In this document: piece after piece, positions 46,187 to 55,270 of the stretch
Numbering within the stretch: position 1 is the first letter of the stretch
Layout of the letters: the number at the start of each line of letters is the position of its first letter
Assembly (NCBI RefSeq): GCF_900105395.1
Contig: NZ_LT629775.1
Coordinates: forward strand, 4,176,001-4,240,000
DNA from: Streptomyces sp. TLI_053
Lineage (GTDB): Bacteria > Actinomycetota > Actinomycetes > Streptomycetales > Streptomycetaceae
Reading direction: 5' to 3'
DNA length: 64,000 nucleotides
The notes under the pieces: model-generated
The model's database searches: none
What the model was told of the DNA's origin: nothing
What the model saw: only the letters and a program-made list of their open reading frames with translations
Program-made: the position numbers and the translations under genes

Positions 46187-46306
46187 GGGCCTGTCTCATC
46201 TCCTCGGGAGGGACGGAAGGGCGGGGACGACTGCGCGGGACAACATGTGGTCTGTCCCACTCTGCCCCCGATCCCGGTGGGCCAGCGACTCCGGAGCCCC
46301 CCGCTC

Positions 46307-47518
46307 CTACGCGGAGACCACGAACCCCGCGTCCCGCAGCTCGCCGAGCACCGCCGCGCAGTGCTCCGGGCCCTTGGTCTCCAGATGAAGGTCCACCTCC
46401 ACCTCGGTCAGCCCCAGCCGGGGGTCGACCCGCACGTGCGCCACGTCCAGCACGTTGGCGTCGACCTCGGTCAGCACTCCGAGCAGGCCCGCCAGCGCCC
46501 CCGGGCGGTCCGCCAGCCGCACCCGCAGCGAGAGGTACCGGCCTGCGGCCGCCAGGCCGTGCCGCAGCACCCGCTGCATCAGCTGCGGATCGATGTTGCC
46601 GCCGGACAGCACCGCCACCACCGGCCCCTCGAAGGACTCCGGCCGCTCCAGCAGGGCCGCGATCGGCGCCGCCCCGGCCGGCTCCACCACCAGCTTCAGC
46701 CGCTCGAGACCGAGCAGCAGCGCCCGGGACAGCGAGTCCTCGGACACCGTGCGGACCCCGTCCGCCAGGGTGTTGACGATCTCGAACGGCACGTCCCCGG
46801 GCCGGCCCACCATGATCCCGTCGGCCATGGTGGCGAACCGCTCCAGCGAGACCGGACGGCCCGCCGCCAGCGAGGGCGGGTACGCGGCGGCGGCCGCCGC
46901 CTGCACCCCCACCACCCGGACGTCCGGCCGCAGCGGCTTGACCGCCGCCGCGATCCCGGCCAGCAGACCGCCGCCGCCCACCCCGACCAGCACGGTCCGC
47001 ACCTCGGGGCACTGCTCCAGGATCTCCAGTCCGACCGTGGCCTGGCCGATCACGATGTCCCGGTGGTCGAACGGGTGGATGAACACCGACCCGCTCGCCT
47101 CCGCGTACCGCTGCGCGGCGTGCAGCGCCTCGTCCACGGTCGTCCCGTGCAGCCGCACCTCGGCGCCGTACTCCCTGGTCGCCGCCACCTTGGGCAGCGG
47201 CGCGGCCAGCGGCATGAAGACGGTGGAGCGCACGCCGAGCAGCGAGGCCGCCAGCGCCACCCCCTGGGCGTGGTTGCCGGCGCTGGCCGCGACCACCCCG
47301 CCCGCCCGCTGCACCGGCGAGAGGCCCGCGATCCGGACGTACGCCCCGCGCAGTTTGAACGAGCCGGTGCGCTGGAGGTTCTCGCACTTCAGGTGGACCG
47401 GAGCGCCCACCAGCGCGGAAAGGTGGCGACTGCCCTCCATCGGCGTCGTCCGGGCCACCCCGGCGAGCATCTTCTGGGCGCCGCGGACATCGTCGAGGGT
47501 GATCGGCCAGCTGTGCAT
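46307..47518 (-). CDS. ilvA: Threonine ammonia-lyase (dehydratase)
   Basis: The enzyme has 403 residues. The PLP site is K55 in LQRTGSFKLRGAY; SAGNHAQGVA and GVGGGGLLAG bind the cofactor phosphate. One C-terminal ACT domain (about 325-403) starts YLSLRVRLADRPGALAGLLGVL. It deaminates threonine to 2-oxobutyrate for isoleucine synthesis or catabolism; a single short ACT domain fits the TdcB-like actinobacterial form rather than the two-ACT enterobacterial IlvA. It is divergent from a MarR gene. Confidence 0.92.
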   Translation of the reverse strand: MHSWPITLDDVRGAQKMLAGVARTTPMEGSRHLSALVGAPVHLKCENLQRTGSFKLRGAYVRIAGLSPVQRAGGVVAASAGNHAQGVALAASLLGVRSTVFMPLAAPLPKVAATREYGAEVRLHGTTVDEALHAAQRYAEASGSVFIHPFDHRDIVIGQATVGLEILEQCPEVRTVLVGVGGGGLLAGIAAAVKPLRPDVRVVGVQAAAAAAYPPSLAAGRPVSLERFATMADGIMVGRPGDVPFEIVNTLADGVRTVSEDSLSRALLLGLERLKLVVEPAGAAPIAALLERPESFEGPVVAVLSGGNIDPQLMQRVLRHGLAAAGRYLSLRVRLADRPGALAGLLGVLTEVDANVLDVAHVRVDPRLGLTEVEVDLHLETKGPEHCAAVLGELRDAGFVVSA

Positions 47519-47640
47519 GACAGCAGCCTAGGGCTCTCCGGCGTCCCGTCCGGGGACGTCGGCCCTGTTCCCGGGCCCGCCCGGCCCGCGTACGCTGCTG
47601 CTTCTGAGCCTCTCTCACCGCATGACGATCGTGAGCCGCG

Positions 47641-48120
47641 ATGACGACGACCTCGCCCCTGGCCTCCGACCTCACCGACCCCGTGCACACGCAACTCCAG
47701 TACCAGCTGGCGCTGTTCGCCCGCAGAATGGAGCAGGTCCGCGGATCCGACGGAGTGGCCGCCCTGGTCCGGGCCGCCTACCTGCTGCTGGAGCGGCTGG
47801 AACGGCTCGGCCCCGCCAACGTCAAGGCCCTGGCCGACGCGCTGGGGGTCGACTCCTCCACCGTCACCCGGCAGGTCGCCCCGCTGGTCGCGGCGGGCCT
47901 GGTCGGCCGGGTGCAGGACCCGGCCGACCGACGTGCCGTCCGGCTCGCCCTGACCCCGCTCGGCGCCGACCGGCTGGCCGAAGTCCGGGCGGGGCGGACG
48001 GAGTTGACACGTCAGCTGGTCGCCGACTGGCCGCCCGAGGAGCAGCAGGTCTTCTGCGCCCTGCTGGCCCGCTTCAACCACTCGATGGAGTCGTACTCGG
48101 CGGGCCGGCAGGGCGCCTAG
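47641..48120 (+). CDS. MarR family transcriptional regulator
   Basis: The protein has 159 residues. The winged helix (about 40-110) has LADALGVDSSTVTRQVAPLVAAGLVGRVQDPADRRAV-type content, including the DxRxxxxxLT wing as DRRAVRLALT. Flanking helices form the dimer interface. It is divergent from ilvA and could regulate itself or a neighbour. The ligand is unknown. Four CGACCGG repeats follow the stop. Confidence 0.87.
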   Translation: MTTTSPLASDLTDPVHTQLQYQLALFARRMEQVRGSDGVAALVRAAYLLLERLERLGPANVKALADALGVDSSTVTRQVAPLVAAGLVGRVQDPADRRAVRLALTPLGADRLAEVRAGRTELTRQLVADWPPEEQQVFCALLARFNHSMESYSAGRQGA

Positions 48121-48130
48121 CGAGGCCGGA

Positions 48131-48158
48131 CGACCGGCGACCGGCGACCGGCGACCGG
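48131..48158. repeat. Four heptamer tandem repeats between marR and metB
   Basis: CGACCGG occurs four times head to tail between the convergent stop codons (48120 and 48165). Confidence 0.85.
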
Positions 48159-48164
48159 GAGGCG

Positions 48165-49322
48165 CTACTTGCCCAGCGCCTGCTGGAGATCGGCCAGCAG
48201 GTCGTCGATCGACTCGATGCCGACGGAGACCCGCACCAGGTCGGCCGGCACCTCGAGCGCCGAACCGGCCACCGACGCGTGGGTCATCCGGCCCGGGTGC
48301 TCGATCAGCGACTCCACACCGCCCAGCGACTCACCGAGGGTGAACAGCTCGGCCCGGTTGCAGACCTCGACCGCCGCCTCCTCGCCGCCGTTCACCCGGA
48401 ACGACACCATGCCGCCGAAGGCCTTCATCTGCTTGGCGGCGATGTCGTGGCCGGGGTGCTCGGGCAGGCCCGGGTACAGCACCTGGCTGACCTTGGGGTG
48501 GCCGGCCAGCAGCTCGGCGACCTTCTCCGCGTTCGAGCTGTGCCGGTCCATCCGGACGCCCAGGGTCTTGATTCCGCGCAGCACCAGCCAGGCGTCGAAC
48601 GGGCCGGAGACCGCGCCCATCGCGTTCTGGTGGTAGGCGACCTCCTCGGCCAGGCCGGCCTCGGCGATCACCAGGGCGCCGCCGACCACGTCGGAGTGGC
48701 CGCCCATGTACTTGGTGGTCGAGTGCACGACCACGTCGGCGCCCAGCGCGATCGGCTGCTGCAGGTACGGGCTGGCGAAGGTGTTGTCGACGACCAGCAG
48801 CGCGCCGGCGCCGTGCGCGATCTCGGCCAGCGCGGCCAGGTCGGTGATGCCCAGCAGCGGGTTGGACGGGGTCTCCACCCAGACCGCGCGGGTGTTGGGG
48901 CGCAGTGCGTCGCGGACCGTGGACAGGTCCTGGGTGTTGGCCACGGAGAACTCGACGCCCCAGCGGGTCAGCACCTTGGCGAAGAGCCGGAAGGTGCCGC
49001 CGTAGGCGTCGTTGGGGATCACGATGTGGTCGCCCGGCTTGAGGATCGTCCGCAGGAGCGTGTCCTCGGCGGCCAGGCCGGAGGCGAAGGCGAGCCCGCG
49101 GGAGCCGCCCTCCAGCGCGGCCAGGCACTCCTCCAGCGCGGTGCGGGTCGGGTTGGCGCTGCGGCTGTACTCGTAGCCGCCCCGCAGGCCGCCCACCCCG
49201 TCCTGCTTGTAGGTGGACACCTGGTAGATCGGCGTGACGACGGCCCCGGTCTGGGGGTCTGCTTCCTGACCCGCGTGGATGGCGAGAGTCTCGAAGCCCT
49301 GGGGAAGCTGGTGCTCGGTCAT
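48165..49322 (-). CDS. metB: Cystathionine gamma-synthase
   Basis: The enzyme has 385 residues. Motifs of the Cys/Met metabolism PLP family: GYEYSRSANPTRTALEECLA, SGLAAEDTLL, and VVHSTTKYMGGHSDVVGG with Schiff-base K204. The start region GFETLAIHAGQE matches actinobacterial MetB. It makes cystathionine from O-succinyl- or O-acetylhomoserine plus cysteine; cystathionine gamma-lyase activity is also possible in this group and would complement the cystathionine beta-synthase at 55.3 kb. ATG 49322 gives the standard N-terminus. Confidence 0.9.
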   Translation of the reverse strand: MTEHQLPQGFETLAIHAGQEADPQTGAVVTPIYQVSTYKQDGVGGLRGGYEYSRSANPTRTALEECLAALEGGSRGLAFASGLAAEDTLLRTILKPGDHIVIPNDAYGGTFRLFAKVLTRWGVEFSVANTQDLSTVRDALRPNTRAVWVETPSNPLLGITDLAALAEIAHGAGALLVVDNTFASPYLQQPIALGADVVVHSTTKYMGGHSDVVGGALVIAEAGLAEEVAYHQNAMGAVSGPFDAWLVLRGIKTLGVRMDRHSSNAEKVAELLAGHPKVSQVLYPGLPEHPGHDIAAKQMKAFGGMVSFRVNGGEEAAVEVCNRAELFTLGESLGGVESLIEHPGRMTHASVAGSALEVPADLVRVSVGIESIDDLLADLQQALGK

Positions 49323-49454
49323 GCTCCGAGCGTAGTCGGCGAACGCCCGGCTGCCGCCCGGAAGGCGCCCGGCCGCCGGGGACTGTCCGGAATCCCCGGG
49401 CGGGCGACGGTGTTGGAACCTCCGCAACCCCTGTCGAACCCGTTGGAGCAGGCC

Positions 49455-50126
49455 GTGCTGTTCAACCGCCACAAGACCTCGCTCGTCCCCGCCGACCAGG
49501 CTCTTCCCGGCCGGGCGGCCCCCGGCTTCACGCTGCGCGATCCGCACACCGTCCTCGGCCACCCGCTGACCGGGCCGTACCCCGAGGGGCTCGAGGTCGC
49601 GGACCTGGGACTGGGCTGCTTCTGGGGCGCCGAGCGGACGTTCTGGCGGCTGCCCGGAGTCTGGACGACGCTGGTCGGCTACCAGGGCGGCCACACCCCG
49701 AACCCGACGTACGAGGAGGTGTGCAGCGGCCTGACCGGGCACACCGAGGCGGTGCGGGTGGTCTTCGACCCGGCGGTGATCTCCTACGAGCGGCTGCTGA
49801 AGACCTTCTGGGAGGCGCACGACCCGACCCAGGGCAACCGCCAGGGCAACGACGTGGGCACCCAGTACCGCTCCGCGGTCTACACCCACTCCCCCGCCCA
49901 GGCGGCCACCGCGACCGCCACCCGGGACGCCTTCCAGCCGGCGCTGACGGCGCTCGGCCTCGGCCCGATCACCACCGAGATCGCCCCGGCCGGCCCGTTC
50001 TTCCCGGCCGAGCCGTACCACCAGCAGTACCTCTCGGACGCCAAGAACCCGAACGGCTACTGCGGTCTGGGCGGCACCGGCGCCAGCTGCCCGATCGGGG
50101 TGGCCAGCACGGGTACCCAGGGCTGA
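49455..50126 (+). CDS. msrA: Peptide-methionine (S)-S-oxide reductase
   Basis: The enzyme has 223 residues. Catalytic C55 is in GLGCFWGAERTFW; GYQGGHTPNPTYEEVCSGLTGH and NDVGTQYRSAVY follow, and the C-terminal CGLGGTGASCP carries the resolving cysteines. It repairs methionine sulfoxide in proteins. GTG 49455 gives the standard Streptomyces N-terminus (MLFNRHKTSL); a TTG four codons earlier is possible. It is divergent from metB. Confidence 0.93.
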   Translation: MLFNRHKTSLVPADQALPGRAAPGFTLRDPHTVLGHPLTGPYPEGLEVADLGLGCFWGAERTFWRLPGVWTTLVGYQGGHTPNPTYEEVCSGLTGHTEAVRVVFDPAVISYERLLKTFWEAHDPTQGNRQGNDVGTQYRSAVYTHSPAQAATATATRDAFQPALTALGLGPITTEIAPAGPFFPAEPYHQQYLSDAKNPNGYCGLGGTGASCPIGVASTGTQG

Positions 50127-50267
50127 TCCTCCGGGGTCCGCCCCTGGTCCGCCGGGGGTTCCGCCCCGGGCCCGACGGGCGCAGACTGGAGGGACCAGGA
50201 GGGCGGCCGCACCATCCGCCCCGGTGGTGCGGCCGCTCCTGTCCCGAGGAGACCCGAGGAGCACCCC

Positions 50268-50636
50268 ATGGCCGGTCTCATCCGCAGGAACTTCGACACC
50301 GATGCCGAGGAGGTCCGCCCGTTCGAGGCGGACACCGGCGAGCTGCGCCTGGTCCACCTGGACGCCGGGGGCGTCGGGCGGGCGGTGTTCCGGCCCGGCT
50401 GGCAGTGGTCCCGGCACGTCAAGCCGATCGCGAAGACGGACAGCTGCCAGGCCGCGCACGTCGGCTACATGATCTCGGGGCGGCTGAGGATCGTCATGGA
50501 CGACGGCGAGGAGAGCGAGTTCGGCCCAGGCGACTTCATGGTCTGCCCGCCCGGCCACGACGCCTGGGTGGTCGGCGACGAGTCGGCGGTCGTCCTGGAC
50601 TGGCAGGGCTACGGGGACTACGCCAAGCGCTCGTGA
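50268..50636 (+). CDS. Single-domain cupin protein
   Basis: The protein has 122 residues. Cupin motif 1 (about 60-80) is VGYMISGRLRIVMDDGEES and motif 2 (about 88-105) is GDFMVCPPGHDAWVVGDE, in which the metal-ligand histidines are reduced to one, so it may bind no metal. The beta-barrel fits a small-molecule or signal-binding cupin. GAGGAG precedes ATG 50268. The function is unknown. Confidence 0.82.
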   Translation: MAGLIRRNFDTDAEEVRPFEADTGELRLVHLDAGGVGRAVFRPGWQWSRHVKPIAKTDSCQAAHVGYMISGRLRIVMDDGEESEFGPGDFMVCPPGHDAWVVGDESAVVLDWQGYGDYAKRS

Positions 50637-50685
50637 GCACCCCGGCCGGCACGGCCCCCGGCCGACCCGGCCCGGCAGGGGTCGG

Positions 50686-50766
50686 CCCCGCCGGACCTCG
50701 CGCGGGGGTGGTGGCCAGCCCCGCCGGACCTCGCGCGGGGATGGTCAGCCCCGCCGGACCTCGTGC
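50686..50766. repeat. Three imperfect repeats at the 3' end of the DUF1203 gene
   Basis: CCCCGCCGGACCTCG occurs at 50686, 50719 and 50749, with periods of 33 and 30 bases. The last copy encodes the C-terminus of the DUF1203 protein next to its stop codon (TCA 50745-50747 on this strand). Confidence 0.75.
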
Positions 50767-51260
50767 ATGAAGCACCCGAACTCCACCGCCCGGACGTGCA
50801 CCACGGCCACCTCCGGGTCGGCGAGCAGCACCGCCGCGCCCGCCTCGGCGGCCTCCGGCAGCACCACGGCGCCGCCGAGGATGTGCCCGCGCCGGTCGTA
50901 GGCCCGCAGCACCCGCTGCCCGCCGTGGAAGCCCTCCGGCCAGCCCTGCCCGGTCGCCGGGCCCGCGCACGGGCCGTCGTGCACGAACACCGGGCCGAGT
51001 TCCTCGTACGGGCCGGGCTCGGCCCCGGTCTCCGCGGCCCAGCGCCGCAGCGGCGCGTAGCTCAGCAGGGCGATCCGCTCCCCGGCCCCGGCCCGGGCCA
51101 GGCAGCAGCGCAGCGGGGCTCCGCCGGTCACGTCGACCGAGCGGACCGGCGGGCGGCCGGCGTCGTCGCGCACCAGCAGGGAGCGGTGCACGGCCGGGTC
51201 GATCGCCCGGACGGTCAGGACGGACGGGGCGGGCGGAGCGGGAGGAGTGGAGGTCGTCAT
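50745..51260 (-). CDS. DUF1203 protein
   Basis: The protein has 171 residues. The pattern APLRCCLARAGAGERIALLSYAPL, GPVFVHDGPC, and the C-terminal VVHVRAVEFGCFMHEVRR matches the DUF1203 family, small cytoplasmic proteins of unknown function. ATG 51260 is the first in-frame start. The 3' end lies within a repeat array. Confidence 0.82.
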   Translation of the reverse strand: MTTSTPPAPPAPSVLTVRAIDPAVHRSLLVRDDAGRPPVRSVDVTGGAPLRCCLARAGAGERIALLSYAPLRRWAAETGAEPGPYEELGPVFVHDGPCAGPATGQGWPEGFHGGQRVLRAYDRRGHILGGAVVLPEAAEAGAAVLLADPEVAVVHVRAVEFGCFMHEVRRG

Positions 51261-51333
51261 GCCTCCACCCTCCCGCCGCCGCCCCCGGGAGTCCGGCGGT
51301 TTTCGGCCCTCGCGTTCGACCGCGTTCCACCGG

Positions 51334-51387
51334 CCCCGTCAGTCCCGTCAGTCCCGTCGGCGCCGTCAGTCCTGCCGGCCCCGTCAG
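51334..51387. repeat. Six 9-bp tandem repeats over the stop codon of the membrane protein gene
   Basis: Units such as TCCCGTCAG run from 51334 to 51387 without gaps. The last unit contains the stop codon (TCA 51384-51386 on this strand) of the gene upstream. Confidence 0.82.
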
Positions 51388-52220
51388 CCTGCCGCCGGTG
51401 CGCCCGTGCCGCCGCCCGCGGTGGCCCAGGGGTCGGACCGGCGCGGAGCGATCAGGTCCGCGAGCCGCGTCCCGTCGGCGGCCCAGGCCGCGACCGAGGG
51501 GGCGGCGTCGGGTCCGGCCGGTCCGGAGGAGGAACGGGCGGCCCCGGGAACCACCGCGTAGTAGGCACTCCAGCCGTTCGGCTCCGTGGTGGTGACCAGG
51601 GTGGCGAGGACCTGGACACCGTTGAGCTCGACCATGACCCGGGCCGCCGCCGGGCCCAGGTACAGGCCGGTCACCACGGTCCGCTCACCGTCCCCGAGGC
51701 TCTGCGCCCCGATGGTGGGCCGGCTGTGGTCGAGGTTGTCGCTGGTGGTGTCGCGGCAGCCGAACGGCTGCTCCCACGATCCGGTGGCCTGCTCCCACCT
51801 CTCGACGCAGGATCCGGTCGCGGTGACGCCCATCCGGTAGCCCTCGGCGATCGTGAGCCGCTTGCCGGGCTCCACCAGCTGGACCGGGGAGTCCGGCTGC
51901 GCCCCGGCCCCGGTGGCGGCCGGCACCGCCGACGCCGCGGGGGCCGCGCCGGGCAGCACGGCGGCCGTCGTCGTGACCGCCGCCCCGGCCGCGCCCGTCG
52001 CGCCGCCGGCCGGCCGGGGGTCGCCGACGGTCAGCGCCGTCCCCCCGCAGACCAGGGCGACCGCCAGCGCGGCCGCCCCGGTGCCCAGCCGCCGCCGGGC
52101 CCGGCGGCGCCGCGCCCCGGCGATGACCGCCGCCGGTTCGGGTCGCCCCGCCCCCCAGGCCGTGTCCTCGCGGGTCAGCAGTTCGCCGAGCCGCTCCTCG
52201 AATTCCGTGCCGCCGTTCAT
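51384..52220 (-). CDS. Membrane partner of the ECF sigma factor (putative anti-sigma)
   Basis: The protein has 278 residues. A cytoplasmic N-terminus (1-45) with FEERLGELLTRED and a basic patch ARRRRARRRL precedes one membrane helix (about 47-65). The external part is Ala/Thr/Gly-rich to about 110, then folded with two cysteines (GSCVERW and PFGCRD). It overlaps the sigma factor gene by 4 bases (ATGA), so the two are translationally coupled. The arrangement suggests an anti-sigma factor; no classical zinc HxxxCxxC anti-sigma motif is seen. Confidence 0.7.
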   Translation of the reverse strand: MNGGTEFEERLGELLTREDTAWGAGRPEPAAVIAGARRRRARRRLGTGAAALAVALVCGGTALTVGDPRPAGGATGAAGAAVTTTAAVLPGAAPAASAVPAATGAGAQPDSPVQLVEPGKRLTIAEGYRMGVTATGSCVERWEQATGSWEQPFGCRDTTSDNLDHSRPTIGAQSLGDGERTVVTGLYLGPAAARVMVELNGVQVLATLVTTTEPNGWSAYYAVVPGAARSSSGPAGPDAAPSVAAWAADGTRLADLIAPRRSDPWATAGGGTGAPAAG

Positions 52221-52777
52221 ACCGCCACCTCGATGTCGCTCGGGTCGTGGCCCGCCGGACCGCCGGTGCGGTCGGCGAGTTCGGGCCGTGCGCGCAGCTT
52301 CGACAGCGCCCGGTGCAGCGTGGACTTGACCGTCCCGGGCGCGATGCCCAGTTCGGCGGCGGTCTCGGCCTCACTCAGGTCCCCGTAGTACCGCAGCACC
52401 ACGACCGCCCGCTCGCGCCGGGTGAGGGCGGCCAGCGCCTGGCGCAGCAGTGCCCGCTGGGCCTGCTGCTCGGCGAAGTCCGCCGGCACCGGCCGGTCGG
52501 GGGCGTGGGCGGTGGGCAGCTCGCGGTTGCGCGTCCGCCGCCACCAGTCGCGGTGCTGGTTGACGACGATCCGCCGCACGTAGGCGGCCGGGTCGTCGGC
52601 GTTCGCGGTGATCCTGGGCCAGTGCAGGTAGGCGCGTTCCAGCGCGGACTGCACGATGTCCCCGGCCCGGTGCGGATCACCGGTCAGCAGCTCGGCCAGC
52701 CTGATCAGCCGTGGCCCGATGCCGACCACGAACACGCTGAACTCGGCGTCCAGGCGCTCCCTCTGCTCGCGTTTCAC
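52217..52777 (-). CDS. ECF (SigE-like family) RNA polymerase sigma factor
   Basis: The protein has 186 residues. Region 2 (about 20-85) has AGDIVQSALERAYLHWPRI and YVRRIVVNQHRDWWRR; region 4 (about 115-165) has LTRRERAVVVLRYYGDLSEAETAAELGIAPGTVKSTLHRAL-type content. This is the SigE70-like actinobacterial ECF group. Its gene overlaps the membrane partner by 4 bases. It likely directs a cell-envelope or stress regulon, including itself; promoter sites were not identified. Confidence 0.9.
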   Translation of the reverse strand: MKREQRERLDAEFSVFVVGIGPRLIRLAELLTGDPHRAGDIVQSALERAYLHWPRITANADDPAAYVRRIVVNQHRDWWRRTRNRELPTAHAPDRPVPADFAEQQAQRALLRQALAALTRRERAVVVLRYYGDLSEAETAAELGIAPGTVKSTLHRALSKLRARPELADRTGGPAGHDPSDIEVAV

Positions 52778-52876
52778 ACCCCCCTGACTCCTCGGGGGGC
52801 GGGCGGGGTTCTGTCCGCACGGGCGGGAATTCGCGCGGGAGGGAGCCCCCGCGCGACCGGGGCACCCCGGGGCGCC

Positions 52877-52930
52877 GGTGACGGCCGTGCCGCAGGTGAC
52901 GCCCGTGCCGCAGGTGACGCCCGCGGCGCC
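52877..52930. repeat. 18-bp tandem repeats near the end of the L,D-transpeptidase gene
   Basis: GGTGACGGCCGTGCCGCA-type units at 52877-52894, 52895-52912 and a degenerate third at 52913-52930 end 7 bases before the stop codon at 52938. Confidence 0.75.
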
Positions 52931-52937
52931 CGGGCCG

Positions 52938-54254
52938 TCAGACCGCGCTGCCGGCCTTCCACTCGGCCCAGCCCATGTTCCAGCCGTTGAGGCCGTTGGA
53001 CGGGAGGACGGTCTTGTCCCCGGAGTTGGTGACCTCGACCACGTCGCCGACCATCGAGCTCTTGAAGAACTTGTAGCCGTCCGCGTTGGCGTCCTGGCCG
53101 CCCTTGACGTCGCGCAGGCCGACGCAGCCGTGGCTGGTGTTCTGGCTGCCGAAGGTCGAGGCGGGCGACCAGTAGTTGCCGTGGATGAAGGTGCCGGAGG
53201 TGGAGAGGCGCTGGGCGTGCGGCACGTCCGGGATGTCGTACTCGCTGCCCAGGCCGACGGTCTGGGAGTTCATCCGGGTCTGCTGGTACTGCTCGGTGAT
53301 CACCATCTTCCCGCCCCAGGTGCGGAACTCGGGCGAGCCGCCGGAGATCGCGTAGACGGCGCTGACCTGGCCGTCGGTGGTGACGGTGAGCTTCTTGGTG
53401 GCGAGGTCGGCGACGCTGGTCTGGGCCCGGCCGACGGTGAAGCGGACGTCCTTGGACTGGGTGCCGTAGACGCCCTTGGCGCCCTGGACGTCCTTGAGCC
53501 GGAGCTTGACGGTGACCTTGGTGCCCTTGGCCCAGTACTCCTGCGGGCGGAAGTCGAGGCGGGTGCTGGAGAACCAGTGCCCGACGATCTCGACGCCCGG
53601 TTCGGCCACCACGGTGATGGCCTGCTGGACGGCCTTGCGGTCGGTGACCGGCTTGCTGAAGTTGATCGAGACCGGCATGCCGACACCGACCACCGAGCCG
53701 TCCTCGGGGGTGAAGTAGCCCACGAAGGTGTTGGCCGGCGTCGCGGTGGTGAAGACGGCGTTGGCGTCCGCCTCCAGCTTGTCCTTGTCGACGGCGGCGG
53801 CGGTCACCGTGTACTTGGTGCCGCTGGCCGGGGAGGCGGCGGAGGTCCAGACGGTGCCGTCGTCGGACAGCGCGCCGGTCAGCGCCTTGCCGGTGGAGTC
53901 GGCGACCTTGACCGAGGTGAGGGTGCCGCCCGCGACGGCGACCCGGACCGGATCGCTGAAGCCGGCCGAGGTGGTGCCGTCGGCCGGGGTGACGGTGATC
54001 ACGGCGACGGAGGTCTTCGGGGTGCTGGTGGCGCTCGCCGTCGGCTGTCCGCCGCCGGAACCGGAACCGCCGGAACCGCCGGTGCCACCGGCGCCCGTCG
54101 TTCCGGTGCCCGCGCCGCTGTCCGTGCCCTTGGTGTCGTTGCAGGCCGCCAGCAGCAGTACCGGGGCACCGACCAGACCGGCGAGTACGCCGCGCCGGCT
54201 CCAGCTGCTCGCGGCCGACCGGCCCTGACCGTCCCGTGCCGTCACGTCGCCCAC
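52938..54254 (-). CDS. Tat-type lipoprotein L,D-transpeptidase (YkuD)
   Basis: The protein has 438 residues. The signal carries a twin-arginine motif SRRGVLAG followed by lipobox LLAAC, so it is probably a Tat-exported lipoprotein. A Gly/Thr/Ser spacer follows (about 40-85), then two Ig-like domains (about 85-290) and a YkuD catalytic domain (about 295-415) with SGTFIHGNYWSP and the active-site SHGCVGL. It forms 3-3 cross-links in peptidoglycan. GTG 54254 starts the protein; a GTG three codons later is possible. Confidence 0.92.
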   Translation of the reverse strand: MGDVTARDGQGRSAASSWSRRGVLAGLVGAPVLLLAACNDTKGTDSGAGTGTTGAGGTGGSGGSGSGGGQPTASATSTPKTSVAVITVTPADGTTSAGFSDPVRVAVAGGTLTSVKVADSTGKALTGALSDDGTVWTSAASPASGTKYTVTAAAVDKDKLEADANAVFTTATPANTFVGYFTPEDGSVVGVGMPVSINFSKPVTDRKAVQQAITVVAEPGVEIVGHWFSSTRLDFRPQEYWAKGTKVTVKLRLKDVQGAKGVYGTQSKDVRFTVGRAQTSVADLATKKLTVTTDGQVSAVYAISGGSPEFRTWGGKMVITEQYQQTRMNSQTVGLGSEYDIPDVPHAQRLSTSGTFIHGNYWSPASTFGSQNTSHGCVGLRDVKGGQDANADGYKFFKSSMVGDVVEVTNSGDKTVLPSNGLNGWNMGWAEWKAGSAV

Positions 54255-54372
54255 TCCCTACTGCTTCATCCGGGCATTACGGATACAAAAACGCAATCCG
54301 TACGTTCACGGTTCCAACACCAACGGCTTGCGATCGTATGAGAAGACGAAACCAAGTGCCAAATATGGACAA

Positions 54373-54405
54373 AAAGCCCGGCCTGCGGACGGCAGGCCGG
54401 GCTTT
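54373..54405 (-). terminator. Terminator after the small acidic gene
   Basis: AAAGCCCGGCCTG (54373-54385) pairs with CAGGCCGGGCTTT (54393-54405) around CGGACGG, giving A and T tails on both strands. Confidence 0.88.
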
Positions 54406-54427
54406 CGTCGGACGTCGGGGGCGTGCC

Positions 54428-54766
54428 CTACTCGGCCGCCTCCTCCACCGCGTACTCGTCCCAGTCCCCGTCCTCGGGGTCGAAGTCGGTGTTCGCCGAC
54501 TCCCAGGTCGCCGAGGCGAGCTCGACACCCGGGACGTCGCCGAGCAGCGCCACCGGGTCGATGAAGTGGGCGAGCGAACCCGCCGGGTCCACCTCGATGG
54601 CCTCGACGGACTGCGCGCGCTCCTCGTCGTCCAGGTACTCGTCCGCGGTCACCTGCTCGAGGGCCGCCGCCTTGAGGGCGCCCTCGTCGGTGATCTCGGC
54701 GATGAGCTCGATGCTGAGCCGGACGTAGCGCGGGCTGTCCTGGCCGGTCGTGTCAGTGCTGGTCAT
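54428..54766 (-). CDS. Small acidic protein of unknown function
   Basis: The protein has 112 residues with a strong negative charge: EITDEGALKAAALEQVT, DEYLDDEERAQSVEAIEVDP, and the C-terminus DFDPEDGDWDEYAVEEAAE. It has no signal peptide or membrane segment. It looks like a conserved soluble Streptomyces protein. ATG 54766 lacks a strong site but the frame is clean and codon use is typical. Confidence 0.68.
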   Translation of the reverse strand: MTSTDTTGQDSPRYVRLSIELIAEITDEGALKAAALEQVTADEYLDDEERAQSVEAIEVDPAGSLAHFIDPVALLGDVPGVELASATWESANTDFDPEDGDWDEYAVEEAAE

Positions 54767-55270
54767 GCGCCGAGACTACGGGATCCCGCCAGCCGGGAGG
54801 CGCCGGAGAATGCCGGGAGACCGCCGGAAGGGACCCGAGAGAAGCAGCGGGGCCGGCCCCTCCTCGAAGGAGGGACCGGCCCCACCGCTTCCGCCCGACT
54901 CCCCCACCCGGGAGCCGTGCGGACGCGCCGAGCGGCGCGGACGTCCGGGAGCCGCCTCACCCTGGCAGCCGGCCGGGGCCGGGCAGGGGCGGGACGACGG
55001 CGTCTCCGCGGACAGGGACACCCGGCCGGGTCAGGACCGACCGTCGTGCCCGGGACGGACCGTGCCGCCGGGGAGCCGCTCCCGGCCGGTCGTTGTCGTC
55101 CCGTTCGGCGTCTTGCCGTGTGCACAACCATGCCGCAGTCGTGTTAAGCCCGTGCTGCACGGAGATGACGCCGGTGTACCGGTTCGCCCGGAAACGGAAC
55201 CGGCGCCGTACGGTTCACCAGCCACCGGGTCGGGGGCGGCGGCTGACCGCGGACCGGCGCACGGCCGGGC
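54767..55270. other. 500-base region without a gene
   Basis: Several open frames exist but none has a good start or recognisable product. An imperfect hairpin at 54849-54884 (GGGGCCGG...CCGGCCCC with one mismatch) is the only structure noticed. It separates two groups of genes and may be a junction. Confidence 0.5.

Noticed and set aside
54849..54884. Possible small RNA gene
   Set aside because: The imperfect GC hairpin alone, without a promoter-like sequence, is not enough to call an RNA.
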